32,650 nucleotides of DNA from an uncultured Acidimicrobium sp. (GCA_903895515.1 CAITUB010000213.1:1-32650), one strand, 5' to 3'. Counted from the first letter of the stretch, positions 8,824-17,648 are shown. Notes: generated from the letters alone by a model not told the origin. Program-made: numbers and translations.

Positions 8824-9191
8824 CTGATCGAATCAAACAAGACGTGCGCAACGCACGAATGATTGGTGAGTTCACGGTCAAAATTGGTGCTCAGAAGTTG
8901 CCTGGGCTCATTTGGAGCGTGGTGTCAAAGATGCGTTCGTCTGTATATCCAGAAACTGTTCAACGCATTCGCCCAGAGGATGCGCCAGCACCTGTTGTTG
9001 ATCAAACACCATCTCTGCCACGCACTGCCGAACCGCGCGATGGGTACGACCTACTCACCGGCACACAAGTGGTTGAACTCATCGCGTCAATAGACGCGTT
9101 AGAAGTTCTCACCATTCTTGAATACGAGTGCACGCACCGCAATAGGGCAGTAGTTATTGCTGCGGCACAATCGGTGGTTGCTCCACAGTGA
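8805..9191 (+). CDS. conserved hypothetical protein with C-terminal helical LTGTQVVELIASIDALEVLTILEYECTHRNRAVV motif
   Basis: Open frame overlapping the previous gene by 19 nt and the next by 4 nt; codon usage consistent with coding. Confidence 0.7.
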   Translation: MPTFQITDRIKQDVRNARMIGEFTVKIGAQKLPGLIWSVVSKMRSSVYPETVQRIRPEDAPAPVVDQTPSLPRTAEPRDGYDLLTGTQVVELIASIDALEVLTILEYECTHRNRAVVIAAAQSVVAPQ

Positions 9192-9640
9192 ACGCCGCGT
9201 TGTTCTCGGTTCGAAGTGCAACTTCCGAGGATGCGTCTGCGCTTGCTGCATTAGAGCAATTATGTGTTCACGAAGCCCACAGTTTTCGTGGAAGTTCGCA
9301 ACTGTTGTCTACGGCGCCACTCATCGGGCTCGAACTCGACAACTTCCAAATCGATGGACGCCACATTGTTTTCGTTATTGAGTCGTCTGGCGAGATTTGT
9401 GGATTTGCTCAAATGGAGATTTCGGAATCGATTGCCATGGTCCGCCGTGTGTACGTCAGTCCAAAGGCTCGTGATTTGGGCGCAGGAGCCACGCTGATAG
9501 ACGAACTGCGTGCCCACGCACGATCGCAAGGATGCACGCGAATAGACGCCTATGCGTTGCCGGGTGATCGGCTGACCAAAAATCTTTTCGAGCGTGCGGG
9601 CATGAAAGCCCGGCTGCTTATTGCATCAAGCGACCTCTAG
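9188..9640 (+). CDS. GNAT family N-acetyltransferase
   Basis: FAQMEISESIAMVRRVYVSPKARDLGAGATLIDELRAHARSQGCTRIDAYALPGDRLTKNLFERAGM follows the GNAT acetyl-CoA binding pattern. GTG start. Confidence 0.88.
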   Translation: MNAALFSVRSATSEDASALAALEQLCVHEAHSFRGSSQLLSTAPLIGLELDNFQIDGRHIVFVIESSGEICGFAQMEISESIAMVRRVYVSPKARDLGAGATLIDELRAHARSQGCTRIDAYALPGDRLTKNLFERAGMKARLLIASSDL

Positions 9641-10419
9641 CGTCCCTTCCACTGGGGTGGGCGCTTTTCGATAAATGCAGTCAGACCTTCTTTGGTGTCT
9701 TCCGATTTCAGAACTGCACCAAATTCTTGGTTAGTCATGCTGATGAGTTTCTCATCAGATTCATAAGCCGATGCCAAAACAATTTTCCGTGATGCCCACA
9801 CTGCGAGTGGAGCCGAAAGAGCGATCTTGTTTGCTAGCTCAATTGCGGCTTCAACAGCTTTTCCAGGCTCGACCAATCGATTCACCAGTCCTAACTCATA
9901 GGCACGCTGAGCTGACAGCGGATCACCAGTAAGGATGACTTCCATCGCAACGTTTTGACCAATTGCGCGAGGGAGTCGAAACAAACCGCCTGCGCCTGCG
10001 ATGAGATTGCGCTTTACTTCGGCAAGACCAAATGCAGAGCGAGTAGTAGCGATCACCATGTCGGCAGCCAACACAATTTCGCATCCACCAGCAGTTGCTA
10101 AACCATCGACGGCAACGATGATTGGCTTCTTACGATCGCGATACACAAAACCGGCAAATCCACCGCGCTCGGTGAAGAGATTGTTTTCTCCAGAGTTCAA
10201 GGCCTTCAGGTCGGCTCCAGCGCAAAACACTGGCCGTTCTTGACCTTCTGTGTTTGCACGAAGAATGCCCACCCAAACTTCGGGATCATTTTCTAGCTGA
10301 TCGAGAGCAATCTCGAATGCTTGAGCAACTGCGCCGTTAACAGCGTTTCGTGCTTCCGGACGGTTCAGAGTAATGAAACCGATTTGACCTTGTTTTTCAA
10401 AAGTTACGACGTCAGACAT
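9637..10419 (-). CDS. enoyl-CoA hydratase/isomerase family (crotonase) protein
   Basis: GFITLNRPEARNAVN, FCAGADLKAL, AVDGLATAGGCEIVLAADMVIA, FGLAEVKRNLIAGAGGLFRLPRAIG. Confidence 0.93.
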   Translation of the reverse strand: MSDVVTFEKQGQIGFITLNRPEARNAVNGAVAQAFEIALDQLENDPEVWVGILRANTEGQERPVFCAGADLKALNSGENNLFTERGGFAGFVYRDRKKPIIVAVDGLATAGGCEIVLAADMVIATTRSAFGLAEVKRNLIAGAGGLFRLPRAIGQNVAMEVILTGDPLSAQRAYELGLVNRLVEPGKAVEAAIELANKIALSAPLAVWASRKIVLASAYESDEKLISMTNQEFGAVLKSEDTKEGLTAFIEKRPPQWKGR

Positions 10420-10445
10420 AGCTCAAGACTATGTCGGCAGCTGTC

Positions 10446-11810
10446 CTATTCGGAAGTTGAAGGTGCGTCTGCAGTTGCCGTCACTTCTGGAGTTGACGGT
10501 GCATCTGCAACTGGAGGTGCTGGTATTGCCTGAGGAGCCTTCGCTGGTGCAGGCTTGCCTTTGGGGCGCACAGGGCGTGTTGGTCGCAATGGGCGAGGGC
10601 TGTGTGCACCTGGAGCAACGACAATTCCGAACATTTGTGCAATCTGTGGCACAAGGGGAGCAACACGCTTCACCGTTGCCAGCACTGTTTCGTTTGGATT
10701 TGGCAGAACTGCTGCGAGTTTCACTTGACCACGTACAGGAGAAAACGCGATTGCCTCTAACAGTGCACAGAATCGATCAGGCGCAGTTTCCGAAGACAAC
10801 GCAGCTGAAGCGGCTGATGCCAACTGCGCGCCAAGTTCTGCAGGGAATGGTTGACCGGCCTTTGGTGGCTCACTCGAAATTTTCAACGCGCGAATCACTC
10901 GCGACACGGCAATAGCCGACTTGATGTCTTCCAGCCAACGTGTTTGTTCAAACTCTTGGCGAGACTTCAGCGCAGCCTTCAATTCGGTTGCAAGCGCACG
11001 AGTTGTTTCGTCGCGAACAACCATTGGATCGTCGGCGCCGACAACAACCTGGCGAAGATCACGCAAGTCGAGCAACTCGATATCAGCTTTTGCAGCTTCT
11101 GCTTTGTCGAGCCATTCTGCAACTCGCAACTTAGGAAGCAATTCTTGTGCCATTGAAATCAGACCTTCAGCAGGCACGAGTGGCTTGCCATCCTTTTTCA
11201 ATTGATCGTTCTGTTCCTTTACAGCATCGCGAACAGCTTTGATGCCGCCGATGAGTGCACGCTCTGCAACTCCACGCTGTTCAACAGGAAGTGTGTCGAG
11301 AACGGCGGAGCGATGAACGCGCTTTGGCTTGAGGCGTTTAGCAGCAGGACGCTTCGGCAATTCTGGGGGAGCAGTAAATGACGGACGACGTGGACGACGA
11401 TCGCCAGACTTTTCGCCTTCAGCACCCTCGCGCGGTGGACGCTTGTCGCCATCACGTCGTGGCTTGCGTTCGCCATCACGTGGTGGACGCTTGTCGCCAT
11501 CGCGTTTTGGTTTGCGGTCTTTGCTTTTGTCTGCAAGTTTTTGAGTTACTGGCTGAAACTCTTTTTCAGAGCCAAGCAGTTGCAAAATATTTCCACGAAT
11601 GGATTTTTCTTTTGTCTTAACAAGCGAAAGAATTTCTACACCGTCTAGATCGAACTCAGCTTCGACCTTGAGCGTGTCACCGGTCTTTGCGCCGGCATCA
11701 AGAATTGCACCATTGAGCGTTCCCTTAGGGGTCTTGGCGCCGGCTGCACGCCACGTCCACGTTCCATCTCCACGGTTACTGGTCAATTCGATATCAATGC
11801 GCTTAGACAT
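10446..11810 (-). CDS. conserved actinobacterial hypothetical protein with Arg/Lys/Asp/Pro-rich linker
   Basis: Long ORF. N-terminal domain GDGTWTWRAAGAKTPKGTLNGAILDAGAKTGDTLKVEAEFDLDGVEI, then KPKRDGDKRPPRDGERKPRRDGDKRPPREG, a helical region, and an Ala/Pro tail. Confidence 0.85.
   Translation of the reverse strand: MSKRIDIELTSNRGDGTWTWRAAGAKTPKGTLNGAILDAGAKTGDTLKVEAEFDLDGVEILSLVKTKEKSIRGNILQLLGSEKEFQPVTQKLADKSKDRKPKRDGDKRPPRDGERKPRRDGDKRPPREGAEGEKSGDRRPRRPSFTAPPELPKRPAAKRLKPKRVHRSAVLDTLPVEQRGVAERALIGGIKAVRDAVKEQNDQLKKDGKPLVPAEGLISMAQELLPKLRVAEWLDKAEAAKADIELLDLRDLRQVVVGADDPMVVRDETTRALATELKAALKSRQEFEQTRWLEDIKSAIAVSRVIRALKISSEPPKAGQPFPAELGAQLASAASAALSSETAPDRFCALLEAIAFSPVRGQVKLAAVLPNPNETVLATVKRVAPLVPQIAQMFGIVVAPGAHSPRPLRPTRPVRPKGKPAPAKAPQAIPAPPVADAPSTPEVTATADAPSTSE
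11420..11520 (-). repeat. in-gene direct repeat with 48-bp period (coding DGDKRPPR/DGERKPRR units)
   Basis: ggtggacgcttgtcgccatc occurs at 11434-11453 and 11482-11501 (48 bp apart), with a diverged copy between. Confidence 0.8.
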
Positions 11811-11884
11811 GGGGCTCTACGGTACCTGCGAAAAGTGAGTTTCCCCAATACGCACGCCATAAACGTGCGCACTACGGTAGGCGA

Positions 11885-12406
11885 ATGGCGATTTATGCAC
11901 TTGGCGACCAAGTCCCAAACATTCATGAAACGGCGTTCGTTCATCCCGATGCGGTGATCATTGGATCAGTCGAGATCGGTGCCGAATCAACGATCTGGCC
12001 TGGAGCGGTTCTCCGCGGCGATGACGGATACATCAAAATCGGCGCGCGAACGAGCATTCAGGACAACACCGTCATCCACACCACACCACAAGACCCAACC
12101 ATTGTTGGCGATGATTGCGTCATTGGCCACATCGTGCACCTTGAGTGCTGCATTATCGAAAATGGTGCTCAGGTGTCTTCCGGAGCAGTTGTATTGCACC
12201 GAGTGCGAGTTGGCACAGGTGCCATTGTCGCTGCGAATGCAGTCGTGCTCAATGATCAAGTTGTCCCACCTGGCGCGCTCGCCGTGGGAGCACCCGCCGT
12301 CATCAAAGAGGGCCGTGCTCGTACATCAGATATCGAGTTTGGTGCAGCTGTTTATGTTGAAAAAGGCAAGTGGTTTAAACAATCCATGCGCAAGATCTCT
12401 GACTGA
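11885..12406 (+). CDS. gamma-carbonic anhydrase family protein (left-handed beta-helix)
   Basis: Hexapeptide repeats: AVIIGSVEIGAESTIWPGAVLRGDDGYIKIGARTSIQDNTVIHTTPQDPTIVGDDCVIGHIVHLECCIIENG. Confidence 0.9.
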   Translation: MAIYALGDQVPNIHETAFVHPDAVIIGSVEIGAESTIWPGAVLRGDDGYIKIGARTSIQDNTVIHTTPQDPTIVGDDCVIGHIVHLECCIIENGAQVSSGAVVLHRVRVGTGAIVAANAVVLNDQVVPPGALAVGAPAVIKEGRARTSDIEFGAAVYVEKGKWFKQSMRKISD

Positions 12407-12409
12407 TTT

Positions 12410-13468
12410 TTAGTCAAGAACGGCAAGCAATGCCGAAGCATCAAAGTGATCAAGCATCGGCAAATAGATGCGTGTTGCGTCTTTGCGAAACTTTACGCTG
12501 ATGTCTTCGCGGAAAAACTTTGCGCCTTCGCGGATGACGTAATTGAGAATAAAGAACCGGTACGCCCACGGCAGAAATAACAACTCGCGTTGCGTGAGTG
12601 GAAAGACTTCGTGATACTGACGCAGAAACTTGATGAACCGCGGCTCTAACAGCGTGTGCGGGGAATAGGTAAAAGACGTTCGGTCGCCAGTTTCGGACGA
12701 CACTCGCGAAAAGAAATAGAAATCGAGCATGCGAGTATCAATGCGAAACCAGTCGTAATCCCAACGACTGAACAATTCGAACTGTGCGCGATGATGTTTG
12801 ACGGAAAAGTTGCCAAGATTCCAATCCACGAGAACTGGGATCTTCTCCCATTCGTCAAACCGGATCTTCTCTAGATGAAGCAAGAATTCATGCGTAGATC
12901 TTTTAGCAATTTCTATATCGTCATGACGCAATCCAAAATGTTCCGCCGCGAATTCGTGAGAGAGTTGGTCGAGTAAATGGATTGCATCGCCCTTGACAGA
13001 ATTAGATGTTGCCGGCAAACTCCCTGAAATTTGAGAACACTCGCGGTGGAAGGATGCAATTTCTCGAGCGAGGTTGCCAATTTGATCGTCATTCAATATT
13101 GATGGCAATTGCATCGCTCGTTCGATATCGGTGTAGAAAGCCACCCAATACGTACCGTCGTACCACGTGTAAGCGTGTCCATCGCGTGGCAAAACTTCTG
13201 CCAGAAAACCTTCCCAACGCGAACCTCGCAACAACTGCGCGCTGGTGAACAATCGATCGTGATCTTCGGCGAAGAGAAAATACGAGCCATACGAAGATAT
13301 TTTGGCCACTATGTGCGACGAATCGTCGAACACCACACGGAACACGCGGTTGGTAGAAACGTGGGCGCTGACTTCAATCAAGTTGTCAATGGTGCGCTTA
13401 CCGTCGTACTCCGACCAAGCTGTTGCGATCAACTGCTCAGCAAGTTCGCGGGAGGGGAATGCCGTCAC
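12410..13468 (-). CDS. phosphotransferase/kinase-fold protein (APH-like)
   Basis: VAKIS (putative nucleotide Lys), IPVLVDWNLGNFSV (D...N catalytic loop-like), WDYDWFRIDTRMLDFYF (metal-binding Asp-like). GTG start. Confidence 0.6.
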   Translation of the reverse strand: MTAFPSRELAEQLIATAWSEYDGKRTIDNLIEVSAHVSTNRVFRVVFDDSSHIVAKISSYGSYFLFAEDHDRLFTSAQLLRGSRWEGFLAEVLPRDGHAYTWYDGTYWVAFYTDIERAMQLPSILNDDQIGNLAREIASFHRECSQISGSLPATSNSVKGDAIHLLDQLSHEFAAEHFGLRHDDIEIAKRSTHEFLLHLEKIRFDEWEKIPVLVDWNLGNFSVKHHRAQFELFSRWDYDWFRIDTRMLDFYFFSRVSSETGDRTSFTYSPHTLLEPRFIKFLRQYHEVFPLTQRELLFLPWAYRFFILNYVIREGAKFFREDISVKFRKDATRIYLPMLDHFDASALLAVLD

Positions 13469-13501
13469 AGCGAGCCGAATGCGCTTACGTGCGCAGAATG
13501 A

Positions 13502-13807
13502 TTAACGCTGAGCGACTGCGCGAACGCCAATCGGCGCGATGAGTCGATAACCGGCGGCATGCCGTTCTTCTTCAGACTCTCCACCCCAAAAACCATACTC
13601 ATGATTCTCACGCGCAAAGGTGCGACACGTTTCGAGTACTGCGCATTGCGTGCACACGGTGCGAGCCATAGCTTCACGTCGCTCGCGGGCCTGTGGTCGT
13701 TCTGCAATTGGTGGGAAGAACACTTCGGTGAGTCCACGACATTCCGCAACGTCCATCCACTCATCATCGGTTTGCACTCGCTTAGTAGTGAACTCCAGTG
13801 ATGCCAT
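13502..13807 (-). CDS. WhiB-family Fe-S transcriptional regulator
   Basis: Four Cys in the WhiB arrangement (AECRG...TVCTQCAVLETC) and the GFWGGESEEERHA motif. Confidence 0.94.
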   Translation of the reverse strand: MASLEFTTKRVQTDDEWMDVAECRGLTEVFFPPIAERPQARERREAMARTVCTQCAVLETCRTFARENHEYGFWGGESEEERHAAGYRLIAPIGVRAVAQR

Positions 13808-13841
13808 GATGCCCCCGCAACGATTGACCTGCCCTGCGGAG

Positions 13842-13871
13842 AGATTAGGGGATAACTAACCGATCAGTCAA
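13842..13871 (-). promoter_or_regulatory. candidate promoter of the whiB-like gene
   Basis: On the minus strand, TTGACT (13871-13866), 18-nt spacer, TAATCT (13847-13842), upstream of the WhiB start. Confidence 0.3.
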
Positions 13872-13891
13872 TTAGACCATGTGCTCGGCGG

Positions 13892-14974
13892 TTAGGCCAG
13901 GAGAGCGCGAACTCCAGCCACAAAGGCGTCAATTTCTGGTTCGGTCATGTCCCATGCGGTCATCCAGCGAACCTGGTCAGCAGCGATGTCCCAGTCGTAG
14001 AAGTGAGCCCATTCCTGGAGTTGCGCACGCGGACCTTTGGCGATGATGGGGAACATGCTGTTGGCCGCGGGTGCGGTATTCAGTTGCAACGATGCAATGT
14101 CCTTCGTTTTGTCGAACAACATTCGCGCTGCCTTATTAGCTTGACCACCGAGAGTGATGAACAGATCATCGCGCAACATCGCTTCGTATTGAGCTGCAAT
14201 GAATCTCATTTTCGAATGCAGTTGCGTTACCTGTTTGCGCACGTACACGGACCGACCGGCAAACGTTGGATTGAAGAACACAACAGCTTCGCCAAAAATT
14301 CCACCCGCTTTTGTACAACCGAACGTCATCGCATCAACGCCGGCATCACGAGTGAATGCACGCAACGCATCACGAGACCCACCGAGCGCTGCAGTGGCAT
14401 TGGCGATTCGTGCACCATCGAGATACACGTACATGCCCATGCTGTGCGCGGCTTCGCTCAACGAACGAATTTCTTCAACCGAATACACAGCTCCCAATTC
14501 CGTTACCTGTGTAATGGCAACAATTCCTGGTTGGGGAGCATGCTGATTACCAAACATTGACTTCACCGATTCCAAATCGCTCGGACGAAGTTTTGCATCT
14601 GTTGTTGGAACCGTGATGAGTTTTGTTCCGAGCGCGCGCTCAGGCGCTCCCGTTTCATCAACGTTGATGTGTGACTGTGCTGCGCACACAATTGCATCTG
14701 CTGGACGCAACATGCTGGCAAGGGCGAACACATTTGCACCAGTACCGCCGTAGGCAAACTGGGTGACAACGTCGTGATCGAACAATTCCTTGAACGCAAT
14801 TTCCGTGCGTGCAGTAATTGGATCAGCGCCATATGCGGGCACATGTCCAACATTGGCTACAGCAATTGCCTCGAGAACCAGTGGGTGAGCGCCTGCAACG
14901 TTGTCGCTAGCAAACGATGATTTCGGTGGCGCAGGAAGTTTTGTCACAGAACCAGTATGGGGTGCCATCCACAC
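13892..14974 (-). CDS. low-specificity L-threonine aldolase / beta-eliminating lyase family
   Basis: SSFASDNVAGAHP, FAYGGTGANVFAL, VYLDGARIANATAALG, GVDAMTFGCTKAGG (PLP-Lys) motifs of the threonine aldolase family. Confidence 0.92.
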   Translation of the reverse strand: MWMAPHTGSVTKLPAPPKSSFASDNVAGAHPLVLEAIAVANVGHVPAYGADPITARTEIAFKELFDHDVVTQFAYGGTGANVFALASMLRPADAIVCAAQSHINVDETGAPERALGTKLITVPTTDAKLRPSDLESVKSMFGNQHAPQPGIVAITQVTELGAVYSVEEIRSLSEAAHSMGMYVYLDGARIANATAALGGSRDALRAFTRDAGVDAMTFGCTKAGGIFGEAVVFFNPTFAGRSVYVRKQVTQLHSKMRFIAAQYEAMLRDDLFITLGGQANKAARMLFDKTKDIASLQLNTAPAANSMFPIIAKGPRAQLQEWAHFYDWDIAADQVRWMTAWDMTEPEIDAFVAGVRALLA

Positions 14975-15005
14975 ATTGAAATCAGTCTTGGCTTATCTTT
15001 TCGTC

Positions 15006-15428
15006 ATGACTAAATCGCATGATCTGGCAGTCACAAGGCCGGGCGAGCTGGGGAGCACTCGCACCGAGCGTCCAGTCACTGATATCGCCAAATGCGTGTG
15101 GTGTCGAACCCCGTTACCGGTGCAAACGGGCTCTGGACGGCCTCGCAGATTCTGCACTCAAGCCTGCAAGCAATGGGACTGGGTGGCTCGTCAGAGGGCC
15201 TCTGAGCTGGCTTTAAGCGAAGATGAGTTGGTGGTTACGCGCAGCGAACTCGACGCATTGCGCGACCAGATTTTCATCTTGAAATGTGCAATCGATGACG
15301 TTGAACAAGATCTTGATCCATCCATCGATCCGACAACACGAGATTTCAAAGCAGCATTGACGTGGTTGTTAGATGCCGCAAAACCCCTGATCAACGAGTC
15401 AATTTCGGGTATTTCCCAGCCTGGTTGA
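15006..15428 (+). CDS. small zinc-finger-like protein with coiled-coil-like C-terminal half
   Basis: CVWCRTPLPVQTGSGRPRRFCTQACKQWDWVARQR (CxxC...CxxxC). ATG at 15006 preferred over the ORF-track start at 14901, which would run into the divergent aldolase gene. Confidence 0.75.
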   Translation: MTKSHDLAVTRPGELGSTRTERPVTDIAKCVWCRTPLPVQTGSGRPRRFCTQACKQWDWVARQRASELALSEDELVVTRSELDALRDQIFILKCAIDDVEQDLDPSIDPTTRDFKAALTWLLDAAKPLINESISGISQPG

Positions 15429-15476
15429 TCCAGACCTTTAGCCCATAATCATAGTTATGTAAAGTCAGGACAGATC

Positions 15477-16727
15477 ATGAAACCATTGCCTACAAAGGGA
15501 ATCCCTGCCCCGCAGGTATTCGATGAACTGGAATCACTGCGCGCTGGCGATGTTGATTGGCGCAGCGGACGCGTATTTAGTTTGGCGTATTACGCAGGAC
15601 CACAAGCCATTGCTGTAGCCGAAGATGCGTACCGTCGGTTCAGCGGCGAAAATGCACTCAGCACCGATGCATTCCCAAGCCTGAAAATGATGCAATCTGA
15701 CGTGCTGTCGATGGTCGGCCCTTGGCTTGGTGCCGACAAGGACTCTGCTGGGTTCATGACATCTGGTGGCACCGAGAGCATCCTGATGGTCGTCAAGGCA
15801 GCCCGAGACCAGTTCGCCCAGACGGATGGCGTGACCAAGCCAAACATCGTTCTTCCCACATCTGCTCACGCCGCTTTTGAAAAGGCCTGTCACTATTTTG
15901 GAGTCGAATCTCGTCGTGCCGATGTTGGCGACGATTGGCGTGCAGACATCGCTGCAATGGATCGGCTGATTGATGACAACACCGTGATGTTGGTTGCCTC
16001 TGCCCCGCAATATCCCCAAGGCGTCATTGATGATGTCACCGGTATAGCCAAACTCGCCCAACAACACGGAATCAATTGCCATGTTGATGCATGCATGGGC
16101 GGAGTCACACTCGCCTACCTTGAAAAACTTGGCCAACCCATTCCGGCATGGAATTTGCGCGTGCCTGGCGTGACCTCCATTTCAGTTGATCTCCACAAAT
16201 ACGGATATACGTCCAAAGGCGCATCAGTCGTCATGTATCGCAGTAGATCGTTGCGTGCTCATCAAGGTTTCTTCACCGACAACTGGCTTGGCGGAATGTA
16301 CGCATCGTCTGGAATGCTGGGCACGAAATCTGGTGGTTCCATTGCCAGCGCTTGGGCTGTGCTTCGACACCTCGGCGAAGATGGCTACACCGCGCTAACA
16401 CAACAAACCCGCAACGCAACAGTGCAACTTGCCGATCACATCGTTGCTCATCCGCAATTGGTGTTGCGCGCGTACCCCGAATCCACACTTATCTGTTTCG
16501 GTGCAGCAGATCCAACTTTACTCAACGTATTTGCAGTAGCAGATGAGCTGCGTATTCGTGGTTGGTATGTGGACAGGCAAACCCCGCCCGATTCACTGCA
16601 CTGCACGGTAAACGCAATTCATCATGACAAAATTTATGCTTTTGTTACCGACTTAGATGCCAGCATCAACACCGTGCTCAGCACTCGCCTATCTGGAGAC
16701 GTAGGCAGTTACGGCAACCTAGAGTGA
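15477..16727 (+). CDS. PLP-dependent decarboxylase/lyase, sphingosine-1-phosphate lyase-like group II family
   Basis: GFMTSGGTESILMVVKAARD, CHVDACMGG, SVDLHKYGYTSKGASVVMYRS (PLP-Lys), FTDNWLGGMYASSGMLGTKSGGSIASAWAVL. Confidence 0.88.
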   Translation: MKPLPTKGIPAPQVFDELESLRAGDVDWRSGRVFSLAYYAGPQAIAVAEDAYRRFSGENALSTDAFPSLKMMQSDVLSMVGPWLGADKDSAGFMTSGGTESILMVVKAARDQFAQTDGVTKPNIVLPTSAHAAFEKACHYFGVESRRADVGDDWRADIAAMDRLIDDNTVMLVASAPQYPQGVIDDVTGIAKLAQQHGINCHVDACMGGVTLAYLEKLGQPIPAWNLRVPGVTSISVDLHKYGYTSKGASVVMYRSRSLRAHQGFFTDNWLGGMYASSGMLGTKSGGSIASAWAVLRHLGEDGYTALTQQTRNATVQLADHIVAHPQLVLRAYPESTLICFGAADPTLLNVFAVADELRIRGWYVDRQTPPDSLHCTVNAIHHDKIYAFVTDLDASINTVLSTRLSGDVGSYGNLE

Positions 16728-16731
16728 TGCC

Positions 16732-17145
16732 ATGACCGACCAACAACCGAATAACCAAAGTGCCGGTGCTTTTGGTCAACAGCAAGTCAACGAATTGTTC
16801 TCGTTACTTTCTGATTTCAATCCTGTTACCTCTGGAGCTAAAGCTGTCGATCAGGCGAAGCGCACCGTTGAATCGCTGATTGCCGCGATGGAGTTGTTCG
16901 TGCAGTCAATGGACAACATGAACCAAGTTGCATCGCGCGTTAATCGCTTACTCGATGACATTGAGGGTCCGATGCGACAGGTCATGCCTCACGTCAATGG
17001 CGCTTTGGGCGCAGTAAACAAATTGGCTGACATGTCAGGTGCATTGACAGAACTCAGCAAACGATTAGGACCGCTCATGGCGTTCATGCCACAGGGTTCA
17101 AAACCCAAAGAACCAACTACCCCACCTACGCCTGACGCGCACTAA
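16732..17145 (+). CDS. hypothetical helical protein (phasin-like appearance)
   Basis: Open frame 5 nt after the PLP enzyme; amphipathic helical FVQSMDNMNQVASRVNRLLDDIEGPMRQVMPHVNGALGAVNKLADM and a Pro-rich tail. Confidence 0.7.
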   Translation: MTDQQPNNQSAGAFGQQQVNELFSLLSDFNPVTSGAKAVDQAKRTVESLIAAMELFVQSMDNMNQVASRVNRLLDDIEGPMRQVMPHVNGALGAVNKLADMSGALTELSKRLGPLMAFMPQGSKPKEPTTPPTPDAH

Positions 17146-17154
17146 CGCTTGCGA

Positions 17155-17616
17155 CTAGAGCGCGATGTCAAGTGCTGCGACCACGCGTTGAACAGGCGCA
17201 CTTGCCTTTTCCATACGCACGATTTGTGAATCAACTTGATCTTTCACTCCAGACAGCGGCAACACATTCAACACACCTTGCCCGTTGCGCATGACGTCTA
17301 CGAGCTGATCACCCTGACACAACACAACCGATTGACCGCTGATCACGATATGTGCCGCAGTGATTTCGGTATCGACGTGACTGCGAAGGTAATTAAACAC
17401 TTCGCGAACTGATTCAAGTTTGATTCCGGCATCCAGCAAGCTTTTGATCACACGAAGTTCGAGTAAGTCGCGGTAGCTGTACACACGGCGCGAACCGCTT
17501 CCCGTCGCGTCGCAACCAGATGGACGAACCAAATTGGTACGCGCCCAATAATCCAATTGGCGATACGAGATACCGACTACTTCAGCTGCTTGAGTGCCGC
17601 TAAATCCCTGATGCAT
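17155..17616 (-). CDS. MerR family transcriptional regulator (Rv1830-like)
   Basis: FSGTQAAEVVGISYRQLDYWARTNLVRPS...RRVYSYRDLLELRVIKSLLDAGIKLESVREV is a MerR HTH; adjacent to the DUF151 gene. Confidence 0.9.
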   Translation of the reverse strand: MHQGFSGTQAAEVVGISYRQLDYWARTNLVRPSGCDATGSGSRRVYSYRDLLELRVIKSLLDAGIKLESVREVFNYLRSHVDTEITAAHIVISGQSVVLCQGDQLVDVMRNGQGVLNVLPLSGVKDQVDSQIVRMEKASAPVQRVVAALDIAL

Positions 17617-17648
17617 GAGGTCAGGCTACGGGCGCTTTGGGGGTTTGA

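Noticed and set aside
12398-12418. Hairpin tgactgatttttagtca between convergent genes as a terminator
   Set aside because: The stem is only 5 bp with no GC-rich arm or proper T-tract, so it is too weak to call.
14003-14560. 185-aa plus-strand ORF
   Set aside because: Antisense to threonine aldolase; no motif support.
15534-16136. 200-aa minus-strand ORF
   Set aside because: Antisense to the SPL-like PLP gene; no motif support.
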